Notes: a model not told the origin generated them from the letters alone. A stretch of 64,000 bases of DNA from Opitutia bacterium (GCA_016217545.1 JACRHT010000004.1:1-64000); one strand, 5' to 3'. Positions 1 to 8,231 are shown, counted from the first letter of the stretch. Numbers and translations: made by a program.

Positions 1-92
1 CGCCGAGGGCCCACGGCACCGAACCAAAGACAGCAAAATGGTGAACCATTTTAAACTTACCCCTCGACACGCCTTCTCATGGAAGACGCCAG
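1..92. other. Left edge, no gene assigned
   Basis: I see no convincing coding region or RNA here. It lies immediately upstream of the first attC-like site, so it may be the tail of a preceding gene cassette whose body is outside the window. Confidence 0.3.
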
Positions 93-174
93 AGCCAACG
101 CCGACATCCGTCACGCCTCGTGCTGACGCACGAGGCGCGCCGGCTGCCGTCGTGGCTCATCTTTGACGTTGGGC
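93..174 (+). other. attC-like integron recombination site 1
   Basis: The site ends in GTTGGGC (168-174), which fits the R' core consensus GTTRRRY, and begins with AGCCAAC (93-99), an imperfect partner for the complementary R'' core. Between them is a perfect 10-bp stem with a TGAC loop (114-123 with 128-137), like the terminal structure of folded attC sites. It sits six bases before the ATG of a small gene. The R'' core and the inner L boxes are less clear than in the site at 672-742, so this one may be degenerate. Confidence 0.55.
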
Positions 175-179
175 AAAAC

Positions 180-665
180 ATGAAAAAGATCGCCGCCGCT
201 CTGCTGTTTGTCGCGATGGGTGTTTCGGCTTTCGCGTGTCGCTGTGGCGACAGGCCAGCAATTTTAGATGCGACCGCAAAGGCCGATGCGATATTCGTCG
301 GGAGAGTTACGAAGCTATCGATTGCTTATCGCAAGTTCGACGACGTCGACGGCTATCGCGAGGTCATTGAATGCGAGTTTCGCGTTACCGTAGGCTTGAA
401 AGGCGTCGAAGCAAAAGAAGAGCAGAAGATGGTGGTCACGAGCTCTGCCGGCCCTGCTTGCGGCTACCCCTTCCGAATTGGAGACGAGTATTTGGTCTAT
501 GCTCGCCGGCACGCGCAGGAACTTGAGACGGATATTTGCACTCGCACCCGTCCCCGTGTGATCGTCGACGAGAAGCAGGATTTCAGCGACATCTCCAAGA
601 TCAAAGCGGACGATGCATTGCAGACTGAAGTTCCTCTGATTCGCGAGGCGCTAGAAAGAAAGTGA
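180..665 (+). CDS. Secreted NTR/TIMP-like domain protein (gene cassette)
   Basis: A 161-residue protein with a signal peptide (residues 1-19, ending SAFA) followed at once by CRC. A Cys-x-Cys at the mature N-terminus, the motif ADAIFVGRV, a later ACGYPFxxGDEYLVYA segment and a C-terminal Cys (DICTRT) resemble bacterial netrin-like/TIMP-like domain proteins. I infer a small disulfide-bonded protein of the periplasm or outside; its partner is unknown. The residue before the Cys is Ala and the -3 region is a weak lipobox, so a lipoprotein is possible. I chose the ATG at 180 because upstream codons would be read through the attC site. It has the typical size and position of an integron cassette gene, with attC-like sites on both sides. 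Confidence 0.7.
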   Translation: MKKIAAALLFVAMGVSAFACRCGDRPAILDATAKADAIFVGRVTKLSIAYRKFDDVDGYREVIECEFRVTVGLKGVEAKEEQKMVVTSSAGPACGYPFRIGDEYLVYARRHAQELETDICTRTRPRVIVDEKQDFSDISKIKADDALQTEVPLIREALERK

Positions 666-671
666 AGAAGA

Positions 672-742
672 GCCCAACCAGTCCTCACAGCCAACTCCGC
701 GGAGCTGACGCTCCCCTGCGTGGCTGACCTCAAACGTTGGGC
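672..742 (+). other. attC integron recombination site 2 (best example)
   Basis: GCCCAAC (672-678, R'') and GTTGGGC (736-742, R') are exact reverse complements and match the RYYYAAC/GTTRRRY consensus. Inside, CAGCCA and TGGCTG pair as an inner stem around a short variable centre, giving a 71-base imperfect palindrome. It begins seven bases after the stop of one small gene and ends seven bases before the ATG of the next, the standard placement between cassettes. Confidence 0.8.
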
Positions 743-749
743 AAAAACG

Positions 750-1274
750 ATGGATCTCCTCGATTGGATCGCCGCAAGTAAGGAACTCAGGTTTGTCGCG
801 GATCGCGACGAGGCGGATGTGCGCGCACGCTTCGCGGAGTTTCGCACACGAGGCTTCATTACGGACTTCACTGATTTGCCAGTCGTCGCAGAAAAGAAAG
901 GCGGCAAGATTATGCTTTCGCGGAAGTCTTCCTTCTTCGGCCGCTCAGGCATTCGCTGCGTGGTCCGCGTCCTGCCGAAGCAAAGCGGTTGTTCGCTTCA
1001 TGTGCGGCTCTGGCATGAGCCGCTTCTCACCGCTTGGTTCTGCATAAGCTACGGTTTAGCCGCGATTGTTGTGCTGGCATCCATCGGTGCCTTTTTCCTG
1101 CAATCTGGGCATACGGAAGGAGTCGCGACGCTCGTTGCAGGTGCCGTTGCCGCCGCGGTCTGGGCGGTCGTCACCGGGGCGTTCAACGCTCTGATGCGCG
1201 TCCAGCAGAAAGCGCGGCTCGATGAGTTCACGGCCATTCTGTTTTCGATAGCGAAGGAAGATCCCAACCAGTAG
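750..1274 (+). CDS. Hypothetical two-helix membrane protein (gene cassette)
   Basis: A 174-residue protein I do not recognise. A charged N-terminal part (about 1-85) includes a basic stretch around SRKSSFFGRSG. Two hydrophobic segments follow (about 95-118, WFCISYGLAAIVVLASIGAFF; about 123-145, rich in Ala/Val) and then a short cytoplasmic-type tail. The ATG at 750 is used because the preceding in-frame codons belong to the attC site. The stop codon lies in a CCCAACCAGT segment shared with the attC site at 672, so the last residues come from a disrupted attC junction and the original C-terminus may have differed. Confidence 0.65.
   Translation: MDLLDWIAASKELRFVADRDEADVRARFAEFRTRGFITDFTDLPVVAEKKGGKIMLSRKSSFFGRSGIRCVVRVLPKQSGCSLHVRLWHEPLLTAWFCISYGLAAIVVLASIGAFFLQSGHTEGVATLVAGAVAAAVWAVVTGAFNALMRVQQKARLDEFTAILFSIAKEDPNQ
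1263..1272 (+). other. Truncated attC remnant at IS junction
   Basis: CCCAACCAGT is identical to the start of the attC site at 673-682 and occupies the same position at the end of a cassette gene. Similarity stops at this point, and sequence leading to an IS110-type transposase begins. This looks like the left half of an attC site cut by the insertion. Confidence 0.55.
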
Positions 1275-1336
1275 GAATGAGAAGGCGTGAGAGGTCCGCG
1301 TCGCTCAATGAGCGGTGCGGTTCTACTCTCCGCCTT

Positions 1337-1548
1337 ATGAACACAAACGAACTGACGATTGGATTGGATCTCGGGGACCGCCGGCATCAAGTGTGCGTCC
1401 TCAGTGCCTTGGGTGAGATCATCGCCGAGTAAGTTTTGCCCAACACCCGCGAGTGCCTCAGCGCCTACGCCGCGCGTTATCCGGGTGCGATGATCATCAT
1501 GGAGACGGGCACGCACAGTCCGTGGGTCTCGCGGCTACTCGAGTCGGG
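1337..1548 (+). pseudogene. IS110-family transposase, N-terminal fragment
   Basis: Translation from the ATG reads MNTNELTIGLDLGDRRHQ, the DEDD-type N-terminal motif of IS110/IS1111 transposases. The frame is interrupted by TAA at 1430-1432, then continues with RECLSAYAARYPGAM and METGTHSPWVSRLLES, which is typical of the family. Homology ends abruptly near 1548, so most of the protein, including its C-terminal catalytic Ser region, is missing. It is a dead fragment. Part of the IS110 family (the IS1111-attC group) is known to insert into attC sites, which fits its place between attC sequences. Confidence 0.8.
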
Positions 1549-1699
1549 CGAGAAGATCGAAAGCCTGCGGTTCAAGGACGCTACGCACGTTACCGTATTT
1601 CTGTCGGCACCAGGCTTCAGCATTCACGGCGGACCGTTCATAGAAGCAGTCTGGGACCGAGGAGAGTGGAAATTCGGAGACCGATGGTCGCTTCTATGA
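1549..1699 (+). pseudogene. C-terminal remnant of an unidentified cassette gene
   Basis: The frame of the IS fragment runs without a stop into about 49 residues (EKIESLRFKDATHVTVFL ... GEWKFGDRWSLL) unlike any transposase. The segment ends at TGA 13 bases before the next attC-like site, where a cassette gene would end. I infer that a deletion fused the IS fragment to the tail of a cassette gene. The family is not recognisable. Confidence 0.5.
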
Positions 1700-1711
1700 A
1701 ACCGCAAAAGA

Positions 1712-1777
1712 GCCGATCCAGCCGGCACAGACAACTCAGGGGCTGCGCCCCGTCGTGTCTGACCTCAAACGATCGGA
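1712..1777 (+). other. attC-like site 3 with altered core
   Basis: It has the layout of the 672-742 site: a GCCGATC left core (1712-1718), inner CAGACA/TGTCTG stem, GGGGCTGCGCCCC central hairpin, the shared tail TGACCTCAAACG, then GATCGGA. The left and right cores still nearly pair with each other, but GTT of the R' core has become GAT, so efficient recombination is doubtful. It marks the right end of the array; an ordinary chromosomal gene follows. Confidence 0.6.
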
Positions 1778-1798
1778 CGCGGAATGATGAACCGCCGT

Positions 1799-2428
1799 TT
1801 AGCTCAGTTTCGCCAGCACCAGCGCCGCAGCGAAGGCCAGAAACACCACGCCGAGCGCGCGATCGATCCAGTGGCCGTGGCGGAGGAAGCGGCGGCGGAC
1901 TTCCGTCTGCGTGAACAGCACCGACACGAGGCAGAACCACGCCATCGTCGCGAGCATCAGCCAGGCACCGTAGCCGAACTTGAGCAGCGAAGGCGTGCTC
2001 GGGCTCACGCGCAGGGCGTAGAGCGCGATGAAGAAGAGCGCGGCCTTCGGGTTGAGCACGTTGACGATGAAGCCCTGCATCCACGCCGCGCCGTTCGTCG
2101 GCGCGACGTCGCCTTCGGCCAGATCGAGGTCGCCGTTGCGCGGCTGGGCCCGCAGCGCCTGCACGCCGACCCACGCGAGATAGGCCGCGCCGAGATATTT
2201 CGCGATGTTCAACGCCGTGGGCGAATCACGGAGCAGCAGGCCGAGCCCAAGTGAGCAGTAGCCGACGTGGAAACCGATGCCGCACCCGATGCCGATGCTC
2301 GCCCACACGGCGACGCGGCGCCCGTGCGCGAGGCTCTGGCGCAGCACCAGCGCGAAGTCCGGTCCCGGACTCGCGACCGCGAGCGCGTGCGCAACGACGA
2401 TCGTGAGAAATTCAGGCCAGTAATTCAT
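1799..2428 (-). CDS. LysE/RhtB family amino-acid exporter
   Basis: A 209-residue inner-membrane protein with about six hydrophobic segments. It has the family signature near the N-terminus (HALAVASPGPDFALVLRQSL) and the mid-protein segment FIVNVLNPKAALFFIALY, both typical of LysE/RhtB translocators that export amino acids or derivatives by proton antiport. Length is normal for the family. The substrate cannot be told from sequence. It is probably monocistronic, being separated from the upstream FAD oxidase gene by about 200 bases with a repeat element. Confidence 0.88.
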   Translation of the reverse strand: MNYWPEFLTIVVAHALAVASPGPDFALVLRQSLAHGRRVAVWASIGIGCGIGFHVGYCSLGLGLLLRDSPTALNIAKYLGAAYLAWVGVQALRAQPRNGDLDLAEGDVAPTNGAAWMQGFIVNVLNPKAALFFIALYALRVSPSTPSLLKFGYGAWLMLATMAWFCLVSVLFTQTEVRRRFLRHGHWIDRALGVVFLAFAAALVLAKLS

Positions 2429-2443
2429 GAGCGACTTCCCAAC

Positions 2444-2527
2444 TGTCAGTGCGAGGAGGGCGCGAAGCGCGCGACGAAGCGATTCCGCTGGATCGCCACG
2501 CCCAGCTGCGCCGGCCTCGCGATGACA
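2444..2527. repeat. 84-bp imperfect inverted-repeat element
   Basis: The element starts with TGTCAGTGCGAGG and ends with CCTCGCGATGACA, imperfect reverse complements. Its interior is built of GCGAAGCGCGCGACGAAGC-type words and GATTCCGCTGGATCGCC. This is the form of a dispersed noncoding repeat found in intergenic regions. No coding potential is seen in the 2429-2633 gap. Confidence 0.55.
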
Positions 2528-2633
2528 AGACTGGTGATTCGGCGACCGCCGTCACGGAGCCGCACGCATGCCGCGAGTTTGGCGCCGCCAGGGACGGCGG
2601 CGCCCACCTTCAGGTTTCCCTCGCTCGCCGCAC

Positions 2634-4070
2634 TCACTTGTGGTCCCACGGGAAGGAGACGGCGAGTTTCTGGAACTTCCAGATGCGCACCGGCTCGAAC
2701 ATTTTCCCCGGATTGCAGATGCCGCGCGGGTCGAGCGCGTGCTTCACGGCCTGCATCGCCTTCACCTGCGCGGGCGAGTGCTGGATGCGGAGGAACGGCG
2801 TTTTCGCGAGGCCGATGCCGTGTTCACCGGAGATCGCGCCGCCGAGCGCGACGACCGTTTCCATCAGCGTCTGCACGGCGTCCTCCGCGCGCTTCGCCTC
2901 GGCGGCGTCGGCGCGGTGATACATGATGTTCACGTGCAGGTTGCCGTCGGCGAGGTGGCCAAACGTCGGGATCGCCAGCCGCGAGCGGCGCTTCAGCTGC
3001 GCGAGGAAGCGCGCGAACTTCTCGTAACTGCGCATCGGCACGACGATGTCCTCGTTCAGCTTCGAGTCGCCCAGCTCGAACATCGCGCCCGAGCATTTGC
3101 GACGCACGGCCCACAGTTCCTCGGCCTCCTCGCGGCTCTTCGCCTCGCGGAAACCGAGCGCGTGTTCCTGCGCCCACGCGAGCACGGTGGCCTTCACGTC
3201 CTCGATCTCGGCGGCACCGCCGGCAAACTCTAGCAGGATCACCGGGCGGCCGGCCTGACCGGGAAAGATGGTGGTCTTCATCGCGCGCTCGGCGCACACG
3301 ACGCTCTCGCGGTCGAGAAACTCGCAGATCGCGGGCATCACGCGTTGGCGGAAGAGCGCCTTCGCGGATTTCAGCGCGCTCACCTCGTCGGCGAACGACG
3401 TGAGCAGCGTCCAGCGCGCAGCGGGCTGCGGAAGGAGCTTCAGCACGGCGCCGGTCACGATGCCGAGCATGCCTTCGCTGCCGATCCAGAGATCGCGCAG
3501 GTTGAAGCCCGCGGAAAATTTCTTCGTTGCCGTGCCCCACTCCACGAACTCGCCCGTCGGCAGGAAGCCGCGCAGCGCCACGACGAAATCGCGCGTCACG
3601 CCGTATTTGCCGCCGTGCATGCCGCCGGCGTTGCAGGCGATGTTGCCGCCGATCGTGCAATAAGCCTTCGACGACGGATCGAGCGGGAAGAACCAGCCGA
3701 GCTTCGCCGCCGCTTCCTGGATCGCCTGCGTCGTCGCACCCGCTTGCGCGGTGGCGAGTCCGGCGTCGGCGTCGACGGTGACCTTCTTCAACGCGAGCAT
3801 GTCCACGACCCAGCCGCCACGCACCGGCGCCGCGGAGCCCATGAGCGTCGTGCCGCGTCCGCGCACCGTCACCGGCACGCGATGTTTGTTGGCGAGTTCG
3901 AGGACGACGCCCACCTCGCGTTCGGCGCGAGGTTTGATCACGGCGGCCGGCATGAAGGAGACCTTGCTGCTGTCGAACGACGCGGCGAAGCGCCCCTTCT
4001 CCGACACATCGACGCGCGCGCCGAGGCGGCGTTTCAACTCACGGGTGGCAGCGGCGTAGTTCTCCTTCAT
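2634..4070 (-). CDS. FAD-binding oxidase, GlcD/D-lactate dehydrogenase type
   Basis: A 478-residue flavoprotein of the FAD-linked oxidase (VAO/PCMH) family. The N-terminal FAD-binding half includes VTVRGRGTTLMGSAAP, the PLDPSSKAYCTIGGNIACNAGG segment and GSEGMLGIVTGAVLKLLP. The C-terminal half contains HLADGNLHVNIMYH and GGAISGEHGIGLAKTPFL, typical of GlcD and D-lactate dehydrogenases. It most likely oxidises a 2-hydroxy acid (glycolate or D-lactate) and passes electrons to quinone or a cytochrome. No partner subunits GlcE/GlcF lie nearby, which favours a single-subunit D-LDH-like enzyme. The start at 4070 was preferred over upstream in-frame codons because family similarity begins there; the leader is C/T-rich (TTCGCCTCCC). 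Confidence 0.85.
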   Translation of the reverse strand: MKENYAAATRELKRRLGARVDVSEKGRFAASFDSSKVSFMPAAVIKPRAEREVGVVLELANKHRVPVTVRGRGTTLMGSAAPVRGGWVVDMLALKKVTVDADAGLATAQAGATTQAIQEAAAKLGWFFPLDPSSKAYCTIGGNIACNAGGMHGGKYGVTRDFVVALRGFLPTGEFVEWGTATKKFSAGFNLRDLWIGSEGMLGIVTGAVLKLLPQPAARWTLLTSFADEVSALKSAKALFRQRVMPAICEFLDRESVVCAERAMKTTIFPGQAGRPVILLEFAGGAAEIEDVKATVLAWAQEHALGFREAKSREEAEELWAVRRKCSGAMFELGDSKLNEDIVVPMRSYEKFARFLAQLKRRSRLAIPTFGHLADGNLHVNIMYHRADAAEAKRAEDAVQTLMETVVALGGAISGEHGIGLAKTPFLRIQHSPAQVKAMQAVKHALDPRGICNPGKMFEPVRIWKFQKLAVSFPWDHK

Positions 4071-4142
4071 GGGAGGCGAAGGGATACGCGTGCGCCGGCC
4101 GCCGCGCAAGCGCTCGCACCGTCACGTGGGGCGCTGTGCCGG

Positions 4143-7100
4143 TCAGCCCGCCTCGCCCTTCGCCAGCTCGATGGCGAGCGTGCGGCAGCCTTTGAGGTCG
4201 GTCTTGCCGGTGCCGAGCATCGGGATTTTGTCCACGCGACGGATGATGCGCGGCACCCAGAGGTTGGGCAGGCCAGCTTCGAGGAGCTTCGCCCGCACGT
4301 CCTCGGCGGAGACCTCCATCGTGGTCAGCAACACGAGCGCTTCGCCCTTCGTGGCGTCGGGGATGCCCGTGACGACCGCCGTCGGGCCCTCGTTCTGGTC
4401 CCAGCCGAAAAGCTCCGCGATGCGGGCCTCGACTGTGCCGTGCGGCACCATTTCGCCGCCGATCTTGGAGAAGCGCGAGAGTCGGCCCTCGATGTAGACG
4501 AAGCCGTCGTCGTCCATGCGCCCGAGGTCGCCGGTGACGAACCACTGCCCGGGTCGGATCGCGCCGGCGGTTTTTTCCGGATCCTTCAGGTAACCCGGGA
4601 AAACATTCGGGCCTTTCAGCCAAAGCATGCCGGTCGACTCCATCGGCAACTCGACGCCCGTATCCGGATCGACGATGCGCGCCGTCATGCCCGGCAGCAG
4701 ACGTCCGACGGAGCCGGTGCGCTTGCCGTTCTGGTGTTCGGCAGTCGATGTCGTCACCGGCGGGTGGTGCTGGTTCACGCTCGCGACCGGCGTGGTCTCG
4801 GTGAGCCCGTAACCCTGGAGGACCTCGATATTGAACTGCTGGAGGAACGCCTCGTAGAGATCCATCGGGAGCTTCTCGGCGCCCGTGACAACGAGGTCGA
4901 GCGACGCGAGTTCCTCCTTCGTCGCCTTCTTGAGCAGCGGCCGCACGAACGTCGGCGCACCGACCAACACCGTCGCCTTTTCGTCGCGGATCGCCTCGAC
5001 GATTTTGCGCGTTTCGAGCGGGCTCGGGAGGGTGACGACTCGGCAACCGCGCAGGATCGGATACCACACCGTGACGGTGAAACCGAAGGAGTGGAACACC
5101 GGCAGGCAGCCGATCAGCGTCGCCGTGTTGGGCAAAATCGAGAGCGAGGAAATCTGCGCGCAGTTCGAGAGGATGTTGCGGTGCGTGAGCACGACGCCCT
5201 TCGGCTCACCCGCGCTGCCGCTGGTGAACAACAGGCCGGCCTCCTCGTTGTCGCCGTAGCGCGGCAGCCCGAGCAGGTCGGCGATCCACTGGTTGGGCAG
5301 CACGTAGGCGGCGATGAGCCAGGGCAGGATCGCCTTCTTGCCGCCCATCGCCTCGATCGTCTTCTTGAAATCCCACGTGTCCTCGGGGAACGGGAAATTC
5401 GGGATCTTCGCCCGCATCGCGTCGGCGCTGATGACCGTTTTAATTTCGCCGATGCGCATCGCGGCCTCGACGGCGGCGCGACCGACGGTGAAGTTCAGGT
5501 TCACGGGCGTCTTGCCCGCGCAGGCAACGGCGAGATTCGCGATGTGCGCGCCCGCGCCCGGCGGCAACACGATGCCGACGCGCTTTTCGGGGACGTGCTT
5601 CCGGATGTGGCGCGAGAGCGCGGCGGCGACCGCGAGCAATTGCGCGGCCTTGACCGGCCGGCGCTCGGCCGTGCGGTCGACCACCTCGACGTGGTTCGGG
5701 CGCTTCGCGAGCGCGCGCACGCACTCGCGCGCGAGGTGGCGCTTGAGCGACGGACGCTCCTGGAAGGCCTGTTCGCCCAGATCGAGCAGCGCGCGGCGCG
5801 CCGTGCCGACCGAAATTTGGTCCGGCCCGATGCTTTCACCGAAAATCACGCACACGTGCGTCGGTTTCAGGCGGGGCGACTTCCAGAGGTATTTGTTGCC
5901 CGCGAAGGAATACACCGAGCCCCACAGCCCATCGATCACCGCCGGCACGACCGGCGCGTGCGCCTGGCGCGCGATGGTCTCGAAGCCGCGCTTCAGCTGC
6001 ATGAGCTGGCCGGTGCGCGAGATCGCGCCCTCGGGGAAAACGCACACGAGTTCGCCGTCCTTGATCGCATCGACCGCCAGGCGGATGCCCTTCATCGGCT
6101 TGTCCGGCGCCACCGGAATGACCCCGGCCGCGCGGAACAGGTAGCGCACGACGCGGCTCTTCGCGAGGCCCGCGAACGCCACGAAGCGGATCGGCCGCGG
6201 CGAGGCGATCTGCAGCACGACGGCGTCGACGTAGCTCAGGTGGTTGCAGACGATCAGCGCGCCGCTCGAGGGCAGGTTCTCGCGCCCCCGCGCTTTCACG
6301 CGATAGAAGAACGGGCCGAAGAATCGCATCACCGTGCACACCGTCTGGTGCGGCAGGTGATACAGCGCATAGATCGTCATCAGCGCCGTCAGCACCGCGA
6401 GCACGAGGAACTGCGTGCGCGCCGAGAGCCGCAGCATGCCGTCCGTCGCGAGCAGCCAATAAACGCCCGAAGCCAGCAAACCAGCCGTGCTATCCAAGAG
6501 GCTCACGCCCGCCAGCACCCGGCCGCGGCGATGGTCGCCCGCGCTCTTTTGGATGAACGCGTAGAGCGGGACGAGAAACAGGCCGGACGCGTAGCCGGCA
6601 CCGATGAGCAGCGTGATGTAGGGACTCAGCCAGAATTCGCGCCCGCTCAAGGCGAAGGACGCGGGCGGTTGCGAAATGCTCAACGCCGCGAGGCATCCCG
6701 CGAGCAGCAAGCCACCGATCGGCGCCAAGCCCATCTCGATGCCGCGCCGCGAGAACAGGCCCGCGAGCAGATTGCCGGTCATCGTGCCGACGCCGACCAT
6801 CAGCATCATGAGGCCCTGCACCGCGCCGGTTTGCGGACCGCCGGCCTGATGTTCGAGCGCCACCTGCGGCACGAGCAGCGCGACGTAGCCGCCGACGCCG
6901 TAGAAGAAGCAGATGCCCAGCGTCGAACGCCACAGCGGCTTCTCGCGCCAGACCTCGGCAACATCCCGGAAGTGGCGGAACCAGAGCGACGGCGCGTAGG
7001 GTTCCTGCGACTGGGCCGGGGTCGGTGCCGCGAGTTGGAACGCGGCCCACGCGACGACCGAGAGCACGCCGAGCAGGATCGACACGTTCAGCGCGGCCGT

Positions 7101-7619
7101 CCAAGCGGCGCCCGTCGCCACCAGCCAGTGACTGAACAGCTGGCCGCCGGCCCAGAGGCCGACGAGGATGGCGGTGACGTTGGCCATCTCGGTGAGCCCG
7201 ACCCAGCGAGAGAGTTTCTCCGGTCCCGCGTATTCGAGGATGATGCCGCGCTTCGCCGGGGCGAGGATCGCGGTCTGCACGGAAAGCAGGAAGAAGCAGC
7301 CCAGCGCCGCCGCGAGCGAGTGCGCCCAGCACGACGCGATCAACAGGACGACGACACCGACCTGCAGGACCAAGGCCGCGTTGAAGACGTCGCGCTTCGA
7401 AAAACGATCCGACAACCACCCGCACACCGGTCCGAACAGAACATACGGCGCCACCAACAAACCGCTGATCAGCGCCGTGGTCAGTTTCGCATCCCAGCCG
7501 GCGGTGCGCGCGAGCTGTTGCGAAAGCGAGATCAGCATCATCTTCGCCGCACAATCGTTGAAGGTGACCTGAGCCTGCGCGCCCATCAGGACGGCAAGCG
7601 AAACGCGGGGTGATTTCAT
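4143..7619 (-). CDS. LplT-Aas fusion: MFS lysophospholipid flippase, acyltransferase and acyl-ACP synthetase
   Basis: One 1158-residue protein joins three activities. Residues about 1-420 form an MFS-type transporter like LplT (lysophospholipid flipping). About 425-630 is a PlsC-type acyltransferase with the catalytic HxxxxD (NHLSYVD near 460) and FPEGAISRTG. About 650-1150 is an ANL-superfamily AMP-forming ligase with LLFTSGSAGEPKG (near 795), TGDLGRMDDDG and a C-terminal GTGKTDLKG lysine. In E. coli LplT and Aas are separate and together re-acylate 2-acyl-lysophospholipids at the inner membrane. The start at 7619 matches the first MFS helix; more upstream codons add an uncharacteristic charged stretch. 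The FAD oxidase gene follows 72 bases downstream. Confidence 0.88.
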   Translation of the reverse strand: MKSPRVSLAVLMGAQAQVTFNDCAAKMMLISLSQQLARTAGWDAKLTTALISGLLVAPYVLFGPVCGWLSDRFSKRDVFNAALVLQVGVVVLLIASCWAHSLAAALGCFFLLSVQTAILAPAKRGIILEYAGPEKLSRWVGLTEMANVTAILVGLWAGGQLFSHWLVATGAAWTAALNVSILLGVLSVVAWAAFQLAAPTPAQSQEPYAPSLWFRHFRDVAEVWREKPLWRSTLGICFFYGVGGYVALLVPQVALEHQAGGPQTGAVQGLMMLMVGVGTMTGNLLAGLFSRRGIEMGLAPIGGLLLAGCLAALSISQPPASFALSGREFWLSPYITLLIGAGYASGLFLVPLYAFIQKSAGDHRRGRVLAGVSLLDSTAGLLASGVYWLLATDGMLRLSARTQFLVLAVLTALMTIYALYHLPHQTVCTVMRFFGPFFYRVKARGRENLPSSGALIVCNHLSYVDAVVLQIASPRPIRFVAFAGLAKSRVVRYLFRAAGVIPVAPDKPMKGIRLAVDAIKDGELVCVFPEGAISRTGQLMQLKRGFETIARQAHAPVVPAVIDGLWGSVYSFAGNKYLWKSPRLKPTHVCVIFGESIGPDQISVGTARRALLDLGEQAFQERPSLKRHLARECVRALAKRPNHVEVVDRTAERRPVKAAQLLAVAAALSRHIRKHVPEKRVGIVLPPGAGAHIANLAVACAGKTPVNLNFTVGRAAVEAAMRIGEIKTVISADAMRAKIPNFPFPEDTWDFKKTIEAMGGKKAILPWLIAAYVLPNQWIADLLGLPRYGDNEEAGLLFTSGSAGEPKGVVLTHRNILSNCAQISSLSILPNTATLIGCLPVFHSFGFTVTVWYPILRGCRVVTLPSPLETRKIVEAIRDEKATVLVGAPTFVRPLLKKATKEELASLDLVVTGAEKLPMDLYEAFLQQFNIEVLQGYGLTETTPVASVNQHHPPVTTSTAEHQNGKRTGSVGRLLPGMTARIVDPDTGVELPMESTGMLWLKGPNVFPGYLKDPEKTAGAIRPGQWFVTGDLGRMDDDGFVYIEGRLSRFSKIGGEMVPHGTVEARIAELFGWDQNEGPTAVVTGIPDATKGEALVLLTTMEVSAEDVRAKLLEAGLPNLWVPRIIRRVDKIPMLGTGKTDLKGCRTLAIELAKGEAG

Positions 7620-7769
7620 GCTGGGGACGCCGAGAGCTGAGCGGTTGCGCGCGTCCCCGGCAAGCCTGAGCTCGCCGGAATGGTCAACCATGGGAGGGCT
7701 GCCAGAAGGGCGCATTCCTCCTCCGACCAGCGCTTGCGCCACGGCAGCCCCCGATCGAGCTCGCCGAGC

Positions 7770-8231
7770 ATGATCGATCGTCCCGCTGCGCATCGAACAA
7801 CGGATCTCGAGTGGTTTGGCATGGCGCTGCCCGCCGGGTTCTTAGCGTCGTTCTTTGCCTCGCCGCTTTTCGCGGTGCTTTTGGCGCTTTCACTCGGGGC
7901 CTTGGCGGCCGCGTGCTCCGCGGCTTGGCGGCGGGAACCCGTGGCGGCGTGGCTGGCGGTGCCGGCCGCAGGTGTTTTCGCGCTCGTCGCCGGCTCGTTT
8001 GTCCACGGTTTCGTCCGCCACCCCGACATGCGCCCGATGGCGCGGGTGCTGGAAGGCGGGGCAGAGGCACTGGCGGTCGTTTGTGCGAACGGGCAGTTGC
8101 CGTTCGAAGGGGCAGCACCACTCGCGCCGTGGTGGCACGTGGCGGTGGCTTGGGTCGTGTTCTCGATCGTGGGAATGTTCGTCTGCCGCCTCGACGCGAA
8201 GCGTAAGACGCCGTCCCCGTCCAACGCTTAG
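7770..8231 (+). CDS. Hypothetical small membrane protein
   Basis: Up to 153 residues with three hydrophobic segments: ALPAGFLASFFASPLFAVLLALSLGA, WLAVPAAGVFALVAGSFVHGF and WHVAVAWVVFSIVGMFVC. I do not recognise the family. It is divergent from the LplT-Aas gene and its stop codon overlaps the end of the convergent TOPRIM-like gene by four bases. An alternative ATG at 7821, just before the first hydrophobic segment, would give a 136-residue protein and is equally plausible. Confidence 0.55.
   Translation: MIDRPAAHRTTDLEWFGMALPAGFLASFFASPLFAVLLALSLGALAAACSAAWRREPVAAWLAVPAAGVFALVAGSFVHGFVRHPDMRPMARVLEGGAEALAVVCANGQLPFEGAAPLAPWWHVAVAWVVFSIVGMFVCRLDAKRKTPSPSNA

Noticed and set aside
120-179. Extended N-terminus of the NTR-like protein starting at 120
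   Set aside because: The extra 20 residues are encoded by the attC site and lack signal-peptide character; ATG 180 gives a normal signal peptide.
1-1777. Integron integrase gene
   Set aside because: No tyrosine recombinase motifs on either strand here; if present it lies outside the window.
3345-7613. Very long plus-strand open frame opposite the oxidase and LplT-Aas genes
   Set aside because: Its translation is Arg/His/Glu-rich without domains, and the minus strand encodes recognised enzymes. It is a GC-rich antisense shadow.
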